DNA of 5,354 bases from Methylococcaceae bacterium (GTDB taxonomy: Bacteria > Pseudomonadota > Gammaproteobacteria > Methylococcales > Methylomonadaceae). Of the stretch, positions 5,129 to 5,354 are shown in pieces. The stretch spans positions 1 through 5,354 of the forward strand of contig CANNNN010000193.1 of assembly GCA_947506075.1 (NCBI GenBank), in the 5' to 3' direction. How positions within the stretch are numbered: position 1 is the first letter of the stretch; each line of letters begins with the position of its first letter. Made by a program: the position numbers and the translations under genes. The notes under the pieces were generated by a model. It saw only the letters and a program-made list of their open reading frames with translations. It was not told the origin of the DNA and did no database searches.

Positions 5129-5354
5129 ATGAAGATTTTTCAAACCCTATTTCTGGTCGTACTGATTATCCCTTTTGCAGAAATTTATTTGCTGATAGAA
5201 GTGGGCAGTATTATCGGCGCGTTTCCGACCATTTTACTGGTGGTTTTTACCGCCGTGTTGGGTGCCTGGCTATTGAGGCAGCAAGGCTTTGCGACGTTTC
5301 AGCGGTTTCAGCAGAGTCTGGCTCAGGGCGTGATTCCGGCGTATGAAATGATTG
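5129..5354 (+). CDS. fxsA: FxsA family inner-membrane protein (3' end outside the window)
   Basis: The first 75 residues of an open frame that runs off the right edge. The start at 5129 gives MKIFQTLFLVVLIIPFAEIY, followed by LLIEVGSIIGAFPTILLVVF and a positively charged turn LLRQQGFATFQRF. This matches the FxsA family: two closely spaced membrane helices (about 3-23 and 27-48), the conserved P-x-x-E-[IL]-x-x-L-[IL]-x-[VI]-G segment in and after helix 1, and an R-x-QG after helix 2. E. coli FxsA is a cytoplasmic-membrane protein whose overproduction relieves F-plasmid exclusion of phage T7; its normal role is unknown. Only a weak GAG (5118-5120) serves as ribosome binding site. In related genomes I would expect groES-groEL nearby, but that is outside the window and is inference. 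Confidence 0.9.
   Translation, partial: MKIFQTLFLVVLIIPFAEIYLLIEVGSIIGAFPTILLVVFTAVLGAWLLRQQGFATFQRFQQSLAQGVIPAYEMI

Noticed and set aside
5011..5346. A 111-codon rightward frame over the cutA start, the intergenic gap and fxsA
   Set aside because: The fxsA frame starting at 5129 encodes a clear family protein. This one crosses a divergent promoter gap and contains no recognisable domain.
1..5354. CRISPR array, tRNA or rRNA genes, insertion sequence with transposase, prophage or toxin-antitoxin genes
   Set aside because: None seen. No regularly spaced direct repeats, no tRNA-like cloverleaf noticed, and every long frame is accounted for by the six genes listed.

Overview
The window looks like ordinary chromosome from a gammaproteobacterium. 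The reading frames are dense, base composition is mixed, there are no phage or transposase genes, and the cutA-dsbD neighbourhood near fxsA is typical of this class. The block fxsA / cutA-dsbD-tlpA, with a long DsbD, suggests a methanotroph-like lineage (Methylococcales). That placement is inference from gene order and general familiarity; no search was run.

Layout: positions 1-142 are an AT-rich leader. A rightward GufA-type ZIP metal transporter gene follows (143-1093). The next 205 bases (1094-1298) hold no gene, but contain an imperfect 19-bp inverted repeat about 124 bp across that looks like a dispersed intergenic element. A rightward UPF0016/GDT1 (TMEM165-type) cation transporter gene (1299-2009) converges on a leftward three-gene operon and overlaps its last gene by 9 bp. 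Read leftward from 5040, that operon is cutA (5040-4702), dsbD (4720-2513) and a membrane-anchored TlpA/ResA-type thioredoxin (2516-2001). Both internal junctions overlap, by 19 and 4 bases. An 88-bp divergent intergenic region separates cutA from the start of fxsA (5129 to the right edge, incomplete).

How the genes fit together: DsbD carries electrons from cytoplasmic thioredoxin across the inner membrane to periplasmic thiol proteins. The translationally coupled TlpA-like protein is the obvious candidate partner. CutA is a small trimeric protein historically linked to divalent-metal tolerance and is commonly found beside dsbD. The two rightward genes are predicted divalent-cation transporters: a ZIP protein, usually an importer, and a GDT1 protein, usually a Mn/Ca antiporter. 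The window therefore has a metal and redox homeostasis flavour, but only the cutA-dsbD-tlpA block is clearly one transcription unit.

The most notable feature is the DsbD itself. It has two complete tandem N-terminal alpha domains, each with its own GYYLYR motif and redox Cys pair, giving an alpha-alpha-beta-gamma protein of 735 residues instead of about 565. No wholly unknown system was found.
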